From Panorpa germanica (Eukaryota > Arthropoda > Insecta > Mecoptera > Panorpidae), in NCBI GenBank assembly GCA_963678705.1, contig OY783216.1, forward strand, positions 13,330,001-13,394,000: a stretch of 64,000 nucleotides of DNA. The letters are read 5' to 3'. Made by a program: the position numbers and the translations under genes. Numbering within the stretch: position 1 is the stretch's first letter; every line of letters begins with the position of its first letter. Positions 1 to 11,934 of the stretch are shown here, one piece after another. Under the pieces are notes generated by a model. It saw only the letters and a list, made by a program, of their open reading frames with translations. It had not been told where the DNA came from and did no database searches.

Positions 1-18
1 GCCATTGCGGGGAATACA

Positions 19-321
19 ATGAATGTCAAAACGGTAACTGATTGTGTTGTTCTAAATGAATCAAAAAATGAAGAAGTAAGTTTTGTCAAAAATACAATTG
101 TTCAACCCTTAATGCCAAAAAATACGCAAAATGAAACAAAAGCATACAGTGAGAATAAAATCATTTTAACAACTATTAATGATGATACTATTGTGATTGT
201 AAATAATAATAAGAATGTGTCCAAAACTACTACAGCACACAAAAAATATAAGAGAAAAATTGTAGAATCATCGTCAAATGAAGGTACGAAAATTTTAAAG
301 GAAGGAAGATTGCTCAGATAA
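19..321 (+). other. Unassigned 100-codon open frame
   Basis: An open frame of 100 codons starts with ATG and ends with TAA. The predicted protein is rich in Asn, Lys and Thr and has no recognisable domain, signal peptide or membrane segment. A basic stretch lies near the C-terminus. The following 140 bases stay A-rich and purine-rich. It could be the 3' part of a transposon-encoded protein or chance coding. I do not recognise it, and its composition matches the AT-rich background. Confidence 0.15.
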
Positions 322-463
322 TTCTACCGCATCCAAAATGGAAATAGTATGGGAAAAGAAAGATAAAAGAAACAGCAAACAACCAAAGAAACAAATGAAA
401 ATGATAGGAAAAGCATTAGATGGAAAAGATAAAACAATTTAGTTAATAATCTTTATCAACACT

Positions 464-1881
464 ACAGTCTTTAAAACAGCTTTGACTTTTGTAGATTCCG
501 TCAGTGAAATTTGGTCTCCTCTTCTAAATGGACTGGCAATTTTTGTTGTTTTCAAGGAAGTCACTTGAGATCCTGAGCGGTTGGTAAAAGTCCTTTTAGA
601 TTATAAGATTGAAAGGTTAGTGTTGGTTCCTTTACTCTTGCGATCGATACTTTTGTATCTTTCTCTACAGAAGAACAAATCTGCCTTATAATCTATCAGA
701 ATTTAGGTCTGCTCTGGGAAACCACTAGCTGTTTTATTAGCACAAGAATTTTTTTAATATTTTTCTTCATATAATCATATTCTTTGTAATTGCTATGGCA
801 GCACAGAGGTCATAGGAGACGTCACATTCTTCACATGCGAAAGCAAAGATCAACTTAAAGTAATGGAAAAAGTTTTTATCAGTAATCCTCTAGACAATAC
901 GATAGCTTACTTACTGGACCCGCAGCAGAAACCTGTTGTAACTGGAGAAGTTTGAGAATTGTTTTCAAAAAAATATAATGACATAAGCTCAGGTCTTATT
1001 TCAAACTGTAGGTTATGTGATTGGGTGTTCAGAAAGGGGAGAGTTATGCAAGATTTCTAAGTTCTATGAACTGGCATGAAATTCTTTGAATTTCAATGTC
1101 ACTGTAACTTAGAGAACAAGGCTACTTCATTAAAATTACTGGTTTTATCAATTCCAATGATTTGGGAGAATTTCTCGAAAGGCCGATTACAGGCGAAAAC
1201 AAACTAACATCTGCTTATGTTAGTGAATTTCTATATGTATGATAAAATATGGGAAACATTAATTGCAAACAGATTCAGCTTCGTAGTTAAGCATCAAAAT
1301 GACGTCACAATAGAGGTTACACTAAACTTTGACGCCAGAGATGAAACAAAAGTTGAAATTGACAGTAAACTCCTAATTGTATTTAAATTTCTCGAACATA
1401 TTGAAGGGCCTGTTAGAGATAATCAGCTATCTGCAAAAGTCGGAACAGTTCCCTTTCCTTAATGATGGCTGCAGCCTCACATCTCACAGCTCAAGATAAT
1501 ATCGCGGTCATGCAGTATATGGAATCTAAGGTTCTCAGGTTAGCTCGAAATAGACAATTTGCAGAAATCTTTACAACAAACACAAGCCCGTTAACACAAC
1601 AACTTGGCACAGATGTCTATGGTTACACAGTGATGGAAGACTACCAAGTAAATTGTACTCAGCTTCAGATCTCAGCAAACCATTCGGAAGAGCACCTGAC
1701 TCACAAAGACCTGTTGTTTCATGGTAGATATTATGAAAACGTTCATTTGTTGCACACACATACATATTCGTATATAGTGTACTCATATTATTGTATATAT
1801 AACTATAATTTATTTTTAAGAAATAATTTAGATGAATAAGTATTGTTTGGAACAATAAAGTGTTAGTGAAGAAAAAAAAAA
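464..1881 (+). pseudogene. ebony-like (beta-alanyl-amine synthase) retrocopy pseudogene
   Basis: Broken frames read as the insect NRPS-like protein ebony, which activates beta-alanine and couples it to dopamine or histamine. From 464 the frame reads TFVDSVSEIW, then KIERLVLVP. At about 789-810 it reads NCYGSTEVIGDVTFF, an adenylation-domain core containing the YGSTE motif, followed by LDNTIAYLLDP. The C-terminal acyltransferase-like domain follows at 1217-1462 (SFVVK, LNFDARDE, FEFLEHIEGPVRD-like) and 1462-1710 (TTNTSPLTQQLGTDVYGY). The carrier domain between the two is largely missing, because only about 200 bp separate them. There are stops at about 570 and 952 and frameshifts near 1000-1100 and 1455. 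No introns are apparent; AATAAA at 1854-1859 and a 10-A tract at 1872-1881 suggest a processed copy. The gene-family call is strong; the retrocopy origin is inference. Confidence 0.8.
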
Positions 1882-2086
1882 TTAGCTCAGTTCCCAAAAC
1901 GAAAAAAATACACTTACCAAACATAGAGTCCGGTTGTAATAATTTTTGAATATGTTGCAGTTAGGGCTGGGAATGAAAATTCTAAGTAGTCGAGCACGAG
2001 CAACGTAGGCGCGCGCCGTTATCTTAAAAAAATGGCGGCTGAAAACGGTTTATTGGCAATATCTCGTTACTAGTGCGTCCTATAAT

Positions 2087-2271
2087 TTTTTTTTTTTTTT
2101 ATTTAACGTCGGCCTATTTCCGATGCTGAGTCCTATCACCGACGACCTCCTTCAATGTTGGCAGTATTTATGGTGTCGTGGCCTCATATATGTGGGCTAC
2201 ACCACTGCCTAATAACTGTATGATTATGTATGACCATAATCAATATAAGTTCATAATATCCAAACCCAAAA
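2087..2271 (-). mobile_element. 5'-truncated tRNA-derived SINE (copy 1)
   Basis: This segment matches the body of the full-length SINE at 28320-28592 over about 180 bp, including its poly-A tail (a T run at 2084-2100 on this strand). It lacks the tRNA-like head. The 11-bp direct repeat CGTCCTATAAT flanks it at 2076-2086 and 2272-2282, a target-site duplication expected from LINE-mediated insertion. 5' truncation is usual for such copies. Confidence 0.8.
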
Positions 2272-2282
2272 CGTCCTATAAT

Positions 2283-3812
2283 AAAAATAATTATTATCAA
2301 AGTTAAAGGGGACTCAATTCTCTACCAGTTTTGTATACAAAATTGTTACAATTTTACTGGGCGACGGCGTGTGTGCGTAGCAGCGAGCCATTTATGTGTG
2401 TGTCGTAGTACGCCTGCGACTTTGGGTTCGATTAATTACCGAGCGGAGTAATTATTTTTGCTATTTAGTCGATTTTTAACGCATAAATTCATGAATAGCC
2501 ACAAATAAAAATAATAAGAAGGATTTACACTTTTACAGACTTTATTTATTCACACAAAACAATTACAACTATTTACAATAACTGTTTATTATTTCACTTA
2601 TTAGTTTTGCTCTGGTTACTGACTGACTTATTTTCGCGGACTAACTGCCCTTTGACTTCCGAGAATAATTCTAAATGCAATTATGCATTTCGCTGTTTGA
2701 ACCTTCTGACTATTTCTGTGACGTCCCACTTAACACGCGAAGTATTTAGTTCTAGAAAGATCGCACTAATACTTAAATACAGGATATCCGCGGTATGCTA
2801 TTGTTTACGCATTCTTTATTGTGTTATATTCGAGAACTGCGCGTAAACAGGTTATGAGTCATCCAGTATACAGCCTTTTGTTTATTTTATGACGCCAAGG
2901 AATACAGGGATGTGCAACCTTTTCCTGCTAATTCCAGCTAATATATCGTAACTGTAATTTTTATATGCTCAGACGCCCGCAAATTCGTAACAATATATTA
3001 CTTAAGATAAAATTATTATACTTAGAATAATTGGTTAGTGATGATTGATTATTTAATGAAAATAATCAGTGCAACAAAAGTAAATTTTTACAACTTTGCT
3101 ATCAAATTAAAACCAATTATTATATAGAAAAGGTACTTGACTACGACGTAGAAGGAGTATTGAGATGTGACAAGACAGTAGGATTTAAAAAAGGAAAATG
3201 ATTTACCATTGGATCGCCACGTCATGTGACTAGATATTATCTCAGTAGGTGCAGGTAACATATGCACACGTTTGATTTCTTGAAGACGCTGTGTTTAGAT
3301 TCACTTTAAATATTCCGTGTCCAAAATATCCGTATGGTATTGGACCATATTGAATTTTTAATGTGCGTTTATTATTTTTAAAGTCTCAATATTCGATTGT
3401 AGCGGACTGGATGTGTCTGAATTGTTTAATGAAAAACAGTTCTTTTTGTTACACAAAAGAAGCTGACAATTCTTTTGTAAAATAGTTTATTTATTTTAAT
3501 AAATGTAGAAGTCAAAAGAACACAAAAATAACTTAATAATAATTTGTAGTATTCATAATTTATATAATTATATATAATATAAATAATTATATAAATATAT
3601 AAAATTTGATGATATACTGCGCAATATAACTGATGTTAATAATTTATTTCTAAAGCACGAGTAAAATTAGAGTACATTACTCGCTGAGTTTTAGAAAATA
3701 ACTCGCTCGTTGCCAACTGTAAAAACTAAACAGCATTTGGTTGAATGAGATAAAATATAAAGTTAAAGAGATAAGAAAATCTTACGCTAAAGCATCATCG
3801 TATATATATATA
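2283..3812. other. AT-rich intergenic DNA, no gene seen
   Basis: No supported coding region. The frame at 2607-2846 has no recognisable content. Short AT-rich runs occur near 3555-3605, and a TA run at 3800-3812 directly abuts the Helitron end. Confidence 0.5.
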
Positions 3813-4034
3813 CTAGCTGACCCGGCGAACTTCGTACCGTCTAACAGTCAATGAATGTCGTGTTACCTTTTAGCCTAACTAATTTAGGCTTTGATAAACG
3901 TAATACAATGATACAAAATAATATTTATTAATATAGATAGAAACATAAAAGTATTTTATTATGATGAATGATGATAAAAACATACAGAATGAGAATAAAA
4001 ATTAAAAAAATAATAATAATTAAGTAATTCAAAC

Positions 4035-4976
4035 TCATGTCAGAAAAAAATGATTGAAAGCTATGTTGTGCAGATTGGAATACACTCGGAATAATTCATT
4101 AATGGGATTTTCATTCAAGCACCTTGTGGTAAACGACATTCTTTGTTTTTTGGTCAGGCGCAAGAACAAATAAAGCGACAATTGACCATGAGAAAAACAT
4201 GCATTTTCTAGATTGAGGCCACAAATAGTCAAGGATTGACCCTGTGATTTGTTGATCGTCATGGCGAAGGCAAGACGAATCGGGAATTGAATTCGTTTAA
4301 ACTCAAATGGCATATCCGTTGGGATCATCAGAATCCTTGGAATAAGAACTTCCTTATCTTTAAAATTTCCTTTAAGTATCGACGCAAGAATCACATTGCT
4401 CATCAGTTTTTTTATCACTAAACGCGTTCCATTGCACAGTTTTGGTTGGTTTAAATTTCTAAGCATGATGACTACCGAGCCAACCTTAAGTTTTAAATTG
4501 TGCGGTGGTAAACCAGGCACATCCAAGGAGAAGCTGTAGTCGATGGTGCAATCATATAGAATCGCTGCTCGATTCAAATCAATACTTGAACAATTTCTTC
4601 TTGCACTTCGAAGATTATTCCTCTGTTCATCTGTACGATAAGCTCGACGATTTCTCGTTTCTAACCTAGCCGTTTCACGGGCTACCTCTCTTTGCTCTTG
4701 TGTTTGAGAAGCATGAATTAAGGCCCTTCTTTGCTCCATACTAACGCGGCGCTCTTCTCGTGCAATTTCTCTTTCTTCATCATATAATTGACTCGCGATA
4801 TTCCGTTGCCTAATTGCATTACGGCTCCTCTGGGAAAGATTAGATCTTCTAGGACGCGGCATTGTTATTAATATTAATACTGAATGTGCACTCGCATAAA
4901 ACCACAAAAAACCACTTTTGAGACATAGACAATAGCTCAAAGAGTATATAACCACTACATATGAATAGCTTATCAA
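4035..4976 (-). CDS. Deleted Helitron Rep/helicase-like protein, copy 1
   Basis: A 313-codon open frame. Residues about 39-135 form the arginine- and glutamate-rich N-terminal segment typical of arthropod Helitron proteins (MPRPRRSNLSQRSRNAIRQ). Residues about 140-300 match the C-terminal part of a PIF1-type helicase (GSVVIMLRNL, NGTRLVI, AFAMTINKSQGQSL, the last being a conserved helicase motif). The Rep HUH nuclease and the helicase Walker A region between these parts are absent, so the copy cannot transpose by itself. The likely native start is the Met at about residue 39; the preceding hydrophobic residues probably come from upstream reading. An intact frame despite the large deletion suggests recent amplification. 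Confidence 0.75.
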   Translation of the reverse strand: MISYSYVVVIYSLSYCLCLKSGFLWFYASAHSVLILITMPRPRRSNLSQRSRNAIRQRNIASQLYDEEREIAREERRVSMEQRRALIHASQTQEQREVARETARLETRNRRAYRTDEQRNNLRSARRNCSSIDLNRAAILYDCTIDYSFSLDVPGLPPHNLKLKVGSVVIMLRNLNQPKLCNGTRLVIKKLMSNVILASILKGNFKDKEVLIPRILMIPTDMPFEFKRIQFPIRLAFAMTINKSQGQSLTICGLNLENACFSHGQLSLYLFLRLTKKQRMSFTTRCLNENPINELFRVYSNLHNIAFNHFFLT

Positions 4977-5104
4977 GAAAAATTATAGATAACCTATAAA
5001 AAGACATTTACACTTTTGTTAACCTGTACAATAAATCTTAGGTATTATTTTCTGAAATTAAAAATTAAATAATTAATAAATAATTTACACAAATTAATGT
5101 CTAA

Positions 5105-5320
5105 CAACGAATCAATAATCATGAATATTGGTTCAGCAGATCTTGAGTTATAATTGTTGTAACAAACCCGTCTTTGTTTTATATATTTTCATTGTTTTTA
5201 AGATGTATTATGCTATTCGGGGCGGAGACAAATCCAACGAATCAATAACTATGAATATTGGTTTAGCAGATCTCGAGTTATAAGTGTTGTAACAAACCCG
5301 TCTTTCTTTTATATATTAAG
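5105..5320. repeat. Duplicated Helitron 5' end (two ~85-bp units)
   Basis: Two imperfect units start with CAACGAATCAATAA at 5105 and 5235, period 130 bp, each running to a TATATATT segment. The same pair recurs at 6626-6841 in the second element. The outer unit forms the element's 5' terminus, so the inner one looks like an older, buried 5' end. Confidence 0.7.
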
Positions 5321-5333
5321 ATATATATGTTAA

Positions 5334-6842
5334 CTAGCTGACCCGGCGAACTTCGTACCGTCTAACAGTCAATGAATGTCGTGTTACCTTTTAGCCTAAC
5401 TAATTTAGGCTTTGATAAACGTAATACAATGATACAAAATAATATTTATTAATATAGATAGAAACATAAAAGTATTTTATTATGATGAATGATGATAAAA
5501 ACATACAGAATGAGAATAAAAATTAAAAAAATAATAATAATTAAGTAATTCAAACTCATGTCAGAAAAAAATGATTGAAAGCTATGTTGTGCAGATTGGA
5601 ATACACTCGGAATAATTCATTAATGGGATTTTCATTCAAGCACCTTGTGGTAAACGACATTCTTTGTTTTTTGGTCAGGCGCAAGAACAAATAAAGCGAC
5701 AATTGACCATGAGAAAAACATGCATTTTCTAGATTGAGGCCACAAATAGTCAAGGATTGACCCTGTGATTTGTTGATCGTCATGGCGAAGGCAAGACGAA
5801 TCGGGAATTGAATTCGTTTAAACTCAAATGGCATATCCGTTGGGATCATCAGAATCCTTGGAATAAGAACTTCCTTATCTTTAAAATTTCCTTTAAGTAT
5901 CGACGCAAGAATCACATTGCTCATCAGTTTTTTTATCACTAAACGCGTTCCATTGCACAGTTTTGGTTGGTTTAAATTTCTAAGCATGATGACTACCGAG
6001 CCAACCTTAAGTTTTAAATTGTGCGGTGGTAAACCAGGCACATCCAAGGAGAAGCTGTAGTCGATGGTGCAATCATATAGAAACGCTGCTCGATTCAAAT
6101 CAATACTTGAACAATTTCTTCTTGCACTTCGAAGATTATTCCTCTGTTCATCTGTACGATAAGCTCGACGATTTCTCGTTTCTAACCTAGCCGTTTCACG
6201 GGCTACCTCTCTTTGCTCTTGTGTTTGAGAAGCATGAATTAAGGCCCTTCTTTGCTCCATACTAACGCGGCGCTCTTCTCGTGCAATTTCTCTTTCTTCA
6301 TCATATAATTGACTCGCGATATTCCGTTGCCTAATTGCATTACGGCTCCTCTGGGAAAGATTAGATCTTCTAGGACGCGGCATTGTTATTAATATTAATA
6401 CTGAATGTGCACTCGCATAAAACCACAAAAAACCACTTTTGAGACATAGACAATAGCTCAAAGAGTATATAACCACTACATATGAATAGCTTATCAAGAA
6501 AAATTATAGATAACCTATAAAAAGACATTTACACTTTTGTTAACCTGTACAATAAATCTTAGGTATTATTTTCTGAAATTAAAAATTAAATAATTAATAA
6601 ATAATTTACACAAATTAATGTCTAACAACGAATCAATAATCATGAATATTGGTTCAGCAGATCTTGAGTTATAATTGTTGTAACAAACCCGTCTTTGTTT
6701 TATATATTTTCATTGTTTTTAAGATGTATTATGCTATTCGGGGCGGAGACAAATCCAACGAATCAATAACTATGAATATTGGTTTAGCAGATCTCGAGTT
6801 ATAAGTGTTGTAACAAACCCGTCTTTCTTTTATATATTAAGA
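5334..6842 (-). mobile_element. Helitron, internally deleted (tandem copy 2)
   Basis: Same termini, orientation and 1509-bp length as the element at 3813-5321. It starts 12 bp after it and is again between A (5333) and T (6843). By eye the only base difference I noticed is at 4562/6083, which changes Ile to Phe in the encoded protein. Confidence 0.88.
5556..6497 (-). CDS. Deleted Helitron Rep/helicase-like protein, copy 2
   Basis: A 313-codon frame identical to the one at 4035-4976 apart from one residue (Phe for Ile in RAAFLYDC). It has the same Arg-rich N-terminal segment joined to the C-terminal PIF1-type helicase region, with the nuclease and Walker motifs missing. See copy 1 for the domain account. 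Confidence 0.75.
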   Translation of the reverse strand: MISYSYVVVIYSLSYCLCLKSGFLWFYASAHSVLILITMPRPRRSNLSQRSRNAIRQRNIASQLYDEEREIAREERRVSMEQRRALIHASQTQEQREVARETARLETRNRRAYRTDEQRNNLRSARRNCSSIDLNRAAFLYDCTIDYSFSLDVPGLPPHNLKLKVGSVVIMLRNLNQPKLCNGTRLVIKKLMSNVILASILKGNFKDKEVLIPRILMIPTDMPFEFKRIQFPIRLAFAMTINKSQGQSLTICGLNLENACFSHGQLSLYLFLRLTKKQRMSFTTRCLNENPINELFRVYSNLHNIAFNHFFLT

Positions 6843-6994
6843 TATTGAATTTGTTTACAATATTGCAAAAATAAACATAATACTTAATATAAACATAGTA
6901 CATAATATTTTGGATTTATTGTAATAATTTGCATTAAAATTATGCTGACAAACGGTGTTATTTCGTCCGCTCAGATAACTGGGCATCCCTCAGT

Positions 6995-9900
6995 AAATAT
7001 TCTTTTTTCTTAATATTTATTTTTAGTGCATCAACTTTTAAAAATTATTAGCATTTAAAAGGCATATATACATTTACAAACATTTACAATACATAATTCA
7101 TAAATTACAAGTTACAAATATATTTAAAATAAAGAAACTAAATTTTTACTTTCCTTAATTTGTTATCACTCTCTTCACTCCATTAATTTTGCCATGAACA
7201 ATTTATTATATTTTTGATTTTGTTCTTTAGGTCTGTACATGTAATTGTTGTTTCTTCTGGAATACGTTCTAAATGGATTGCTTCTTTAGCATAATTATCC
7301 AATTGTTATTATCGCGCGATACTGGTGTGATAGGGAATCCATAAAAATTGAGATTCTCTTCGCTTGATGTGGAGGTTGTGAATGAGACGGTGGATGGTTT
7401 GAACTATTGGGTGGTTAATAAATAGGGCATTTATAGCCGATAAAGCACTAAGTGAGTCTAAAAGAACTAATATATTCCTTTTATTGGTTGTTGTTGCAAT
7501 GTCTTGTGAACTTTCTTTTATAGCATACAATTCAGACGTAAAAACACTGTTGATTGCGTCTCGTTTGATTTTATCAATTGTATTTTCAATTATATAGGCG
7601 CAAAACGTGTCATCCTGTATTTTGGTCTCATCTGTATAAATTTTAATGTAATCTTGGTATTCCTCCAAAATACTATTTAGTGCCGACCTGTAAATGCTTG
7701 GATTGGTGTTACTTTTAGTCATTTTTGACAGTGTTAAGTTTATAGATAGTAATCTTATGATGAATGATGCAATTCTATTTAAGATTATTATTATTGTTTT
7801 TATGTCAGATAAAGAATATAAGTCCTTAAGGAAACGATTATTTCAGTTTTGAGTTTCTGTAGTATAGTGAGACATATTGTGGAGCTATTGTAATTCTAAA
7901 ATTTATGTTTGTGGGATTCGAAATGACTGATACATAATAATTTAAATATAGTTGGTTACGTCTAAGTTGAGGCGGTGGTTCTCCACTTATGGCATATAGG
8001 CTCTTTACAGGAGACGTTCTAAATGCACCAGTGGCTAATCTTAAACCTGCATTATAAATGCTGTCAATGAGTTTAAGAATGTTTTATTTGCAATTTAATA
8101 TATAATTCAACCGTAATCTATTTTAGAGCGGATCAGAGTTTAAAAAATATGCATTAGTGTTCGCTGGTCACTGCCCCAATTATTGGATGATATAACTTTT
8201 ATAACGTTTATGATAGTACTACATTTTGTTTTTGAATTTTTTATATGATCAACCCAGGATTTCATAAAAATAATACCTAAATAAAAATTTTGACGTGTAT
8301 ATGCAAATTCTTCGTTGTATTTTGTCAGTCTTTGAGGAAAAATAAGCTTCGGAGATTTCTTAATAAAGATGCATTTACTTTTGGTGATAGAAAATGTATA
8401 TCCAGTTTTATTAGACCAGTCTTCTAGACGGTTTAGAGCTGATTGAAGTTTTCTTCGAGCTATTTGTATATCCTTGTTGCTGCGGTAAATATCTAAGTCG
8501 TCAGCATAAAGGCCAGCTTTCACGGGATCTTTAATGTTACTCATTATATTGTTTATTGAAATTAAAAACTATGTTACACTAAGAACTGAACCTTGAGTAA
8601 TATCATTTTCTTGTATGAATTCTTTTGATTTATTGTTATTTAAATTCACAATTAATTTCCTTTTTTTTATTAAATTTTTAACGTGGGCTAGATGACCCTT
8701 TATGTTCCATAATTCTACTGCTTTTAATATGTTGTTTCTCTATGTTCTTAGGCAATGTCTAAGCAAATTAATACAATTTTCCGGTTATTTGCAAAGGTAT
8801 TCAGTATTTCCGTTTGCAGATTAACTATTTGATCTAGTGTAGAATTCGCTTACGAAAACCACTTCATCTAGGTTTAAAGAGATTTTGTGTTTTTTGGATA
8901 ACACTAAGCCTTTCATTAATAATTTATGATAATAATTTTCATAATGTGTTCGTTAAAGATGTAGCTATTGTATCGTTAGATAGGTGTGTAGGTATTGATA
9001 TCGGTTGCGTCTTCTCTGGGTTTTAGATCTAGTAATATAATTGGTTTTGCCCTTCTGTTGGAAATAAGTCATTTATCCAGATATGATTAATGAGTTTTAG
9101 GATTGTAATTCTGGTTTTATCAGGTAGATTTTCTCTGAAGTAGTTAGGAATGTTGTCTAGACCTCGACTACATAGTTTACAATTATAGAGTGCTGATTCT
9201 AGTGTATCTAAAGTGATTAGAGTTTTATATGTTTCACTATTGTCAGATGGTATGTATATATCTGTATATGTGAAATTGTGTTGGATATTTAAAACTGCTC
9301 ATGTTAAGATAGAAATTTTTACCTAAATAATCTTCTATTTTTTGTTGTGATGTAATTATGTGTGTTCACATTTTTAAAGCAGAGATATTGAATTTTCGCT
9401 GGTTTCCTTTCGTTGATTTTATTTTGTTCCATACTTCTTTTATACTTGTTGGTGAATTTATAGAATATGCAAATAAATCCATGATTGTTTCATGGTCTTT
9501 TGTGCTACTGCTCTTAATCTTTTAAATTCAACTAAAAGTTCTACAGTTTTGTGATTTTTATATCTGTTAAAAGCTGTTTTTTTATTTTTATTGCGTTATC
9601 ACATGAGTCATTTCACCAAGGTAGGGGCAATTTTCTTTTTTTAAACTGAGTAACTTGCTGCTGCTAATATCTTAGAGCTATGAGATTGTGTTATCACATC
9701 TATGTGATCATATTCATTAAATGTTATGTTATTATTGGTTATTTCTTCAACATATAGATTTTAATCGGCTTTAGAGATGTTCCATCGTATTCCTGACCAG
9801 TTTATATCTGTTTTATTGTTTAAAATTTGAAATTGAATTGGAAAATGATCACTTATATATAAATCTGGTAGGACTGACCATTCTACTTTCAATGCTAGGT

Positions 9901-10440
9901 TGGCATAGCGTTAAATCAATTGCGGATGTAATTTGAAAAGAAAAATTAAAATGTGTTTGTTAGCCGGCATTTAAATGTATTAAATTGTACAATAACATTT
10001 ATATTAATTTACCTCTGTTGTCCGTAACATTGCCTCATTGTCTGTTATGAGCAATAAAATCTCCAAGTAATATGAAGGGGAGAGGTAATTATGTTAATAT
10101 GTTTTTTAATATCTGATATAATTATGTTTTAACTGTTTGGTAAGTATAGATTACAAATTGTAATTTTTTGTGGAACATGTAATCTGATCACGATTACTTC
10201 CAAGTTGGATTGCATAGTTCCATTTACCATTCGCATGTACCGTAAGTCGGTCTTTTTGAAATATATTGAATTTTTTATTATTCTGTGTTTGCATTAGCTT
10301 AAAATTTGTTTTTTGAAAGCAGAATATAATTTGGTTATAATCTACTGTAAGACTTTAAAAGGTTTCTAAACAGCTAAAGAAACCGTTTAAATTCCATTGA
10401 ATTAAATTTAATTTTGACGGAAGCATTGAATTAAAAATTT
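6995..10440 (-). pseudogene. RNase H-bearing LINE (non-LTR retrotransposon), decayed
   Basis: Minus-strand order from 10440 downward is endonuclease, reverse transcriptase, RNase H, 3' end. Near 10400 the frame reads IQWNLNGFF, the start of an APE-type endonuclease. Near 10060 it reads LLGDFIAHN, the conserved GDFNAHN catalytic region with one change. At 8140-8544 the RT palm motif YADDLDIY is intact. At 7309-7722 an RNase H domain reads KIYTDETK, FTSELYAIKE and LLDSLSALSA, containing the acidic active-site residues. Many stops and frameshifts separate these parts. RNase H places it in the I/R1-type group rather than the Jockey group; exact clade is uncertain. The 3' segment at 6995-7150 is shared with the relic at 40455-42065. 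Confidence 0.8.
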
Positions 10441-10619
10441 TTTTTTATTGAATTACTACTGAGTAATCTATTTTAATGGTTTGGTTTACCACTTGATTTA
10501 GCAAATTTATTAAGCAAAAACATAAGTTTTTGGTTTATTGCGTAAAAATATAGAAAACTTAAACAGTCAGAATAAGTGTCGGAAGTTCTATAAAGCAGTC
10601 AATAATATGAGAAATGTAT

Positions 10620-11930
10620 TCATGAACCATCACATGTAGAAATAAGAAAGAAGAACTCGTTAGTGAAACCTATGAAGTGTCTTAAGTGTGGAGAGACCAC
10701 TTCCATGATCTGCTACAGGGGAGAAACGTAACTGCTTCTCAAGATGACGGTGTCGAACAGGACATCATCAAAGACGAAGATAACTCTCCACCTCCCATTG
10801 ACGAAGTGATTTTTGCAAATTAAAAAACTCAAAAATAACAGATCTGCTGGCCCGGACAATATACCATCTGAACTTTTAAAGGTCGATAAACCAGAGCTTG
10901 TTAAAACCTTTCACAAAATTATGGTTAAAATATGGAAAACGGAGAATATACTTATTGAATAAGAGGAAGACTCCATCTGCCCCATATTCAAGAAAGGAGA
11001 CCAAGTTGAATGTAGCAACTGTACGGGCATCACACTCTTCAACACAGCATATAAAATTTTCCCAAACCTGCTCTTTGCAAGACTTCAACCATATACTGAA
11101 AAAATAATCGGAAGTTACCAATGTGAATTCAGAGCTCAAAAATCTAATGTAGACTAAATTCATAGTTTGAGATAAATCCTAGAAAAAACTAAATAATACA
11201 ATGTTAAAACTTTCCATCTATTTATCGACTAAAAATCTGCTTTCAACAGCATTAAAAGAGACAAGTTGATTATGGCAATGACTGATATTAAAATACCCAC
11301 AAAACTTATTAACCTCACATTAAGGTATTATAATAATTATTAAAACCACATTAAGCAATATACGATGCAATGTTAAAATCGAAAACCATCTTTCAGAGCC
11401 CTTCACAACAGAGATAGGCCTACGTCAGGGAGACTCGCTTGCCTGATTGCTCTTCAATCTTGCATTGGAGAAATGCAGCCGACTGAGGCTATACAAAACA
11501 CTTATACTACATGTGCTGCTGTATACTAGCGAAACCTGGACATTAAACCTAGACACCCAGCGAGCTCTGAAAACTTTTGAAAGAAAAGTATTAAGAACTA
11601 TATTCGGGCCTGTTAAAAAACAAGGGTGCTGGCGAACCAGATATAATTTTGAATTATACGGACTTTATAAACAACATCAAGTTACACAGGTCATCTGAAG
11701 CAACACGCTGAGATGGCTCAGCCACGTCTGGAGATACCGTGTAGACAACGTTACTAGATTAAACACCTTTAACAACCCTATGTAATCCCGTATCCGAGGA
11801 CGACCACCAACAAGATGGCTAAACGGCATAGTAGAGGACATCAATACTTTAAAAGTAAAAAACTGGCAAAGTGTTGCTTGGACTGATTCAGTTGGAAGAA
11901 GCGTGCCGTTGAGGCGCTAACAAGAAAAAG
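10620..11930 (+). pseudogene. LINE reverse transcriptase relic lacking the catalytic loop
   Basis: The broken frame reads SAGPDNIPSELLK, ICPIFKKGDQ, GITLFNTAYKI, a degraded HLFIDFKSAF-type block and GLRQGDSLACLLFNLALEK, the successive motifs of a non-LTR reverse transcriptase. It then jumps at about 11485 directly to the thumb/C-terminal part (LYTSETWTLN, FERKVLRTIFGP, RGRPPTRWLNGIVEDI). The YADD box that should lie between is absent, so a deletion removed it. Stops occur at 10961, 11155 and others. The C-terminal GRPPTRW pattern is typical of LINE families widespread in insects. The first part has a purine-rich leader from about 10560. Confidence 0.78.
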
Positions 11931-11934
11931 AAAT

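Larger units (their letters stand above)
3813..5321 (-). mobile_element. Helitron, internally deleted (tandem copy 1)
   Basis: Read on the minus strand, the element begins TCTTAATATATAAAAG and ends GCCGGGTCAGCTAG, giving the Helitron TC start and CTAG end. An imperfect palindrome containing CGAAGTTCG lies just before the end. It sits between a host A (3812) and T (5322), as Helitrons do. It is 1509 bp long and carries a fused, deleted helicase ORF. A second copy of identical length follows after 12 bp. Confidence 0.88.
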
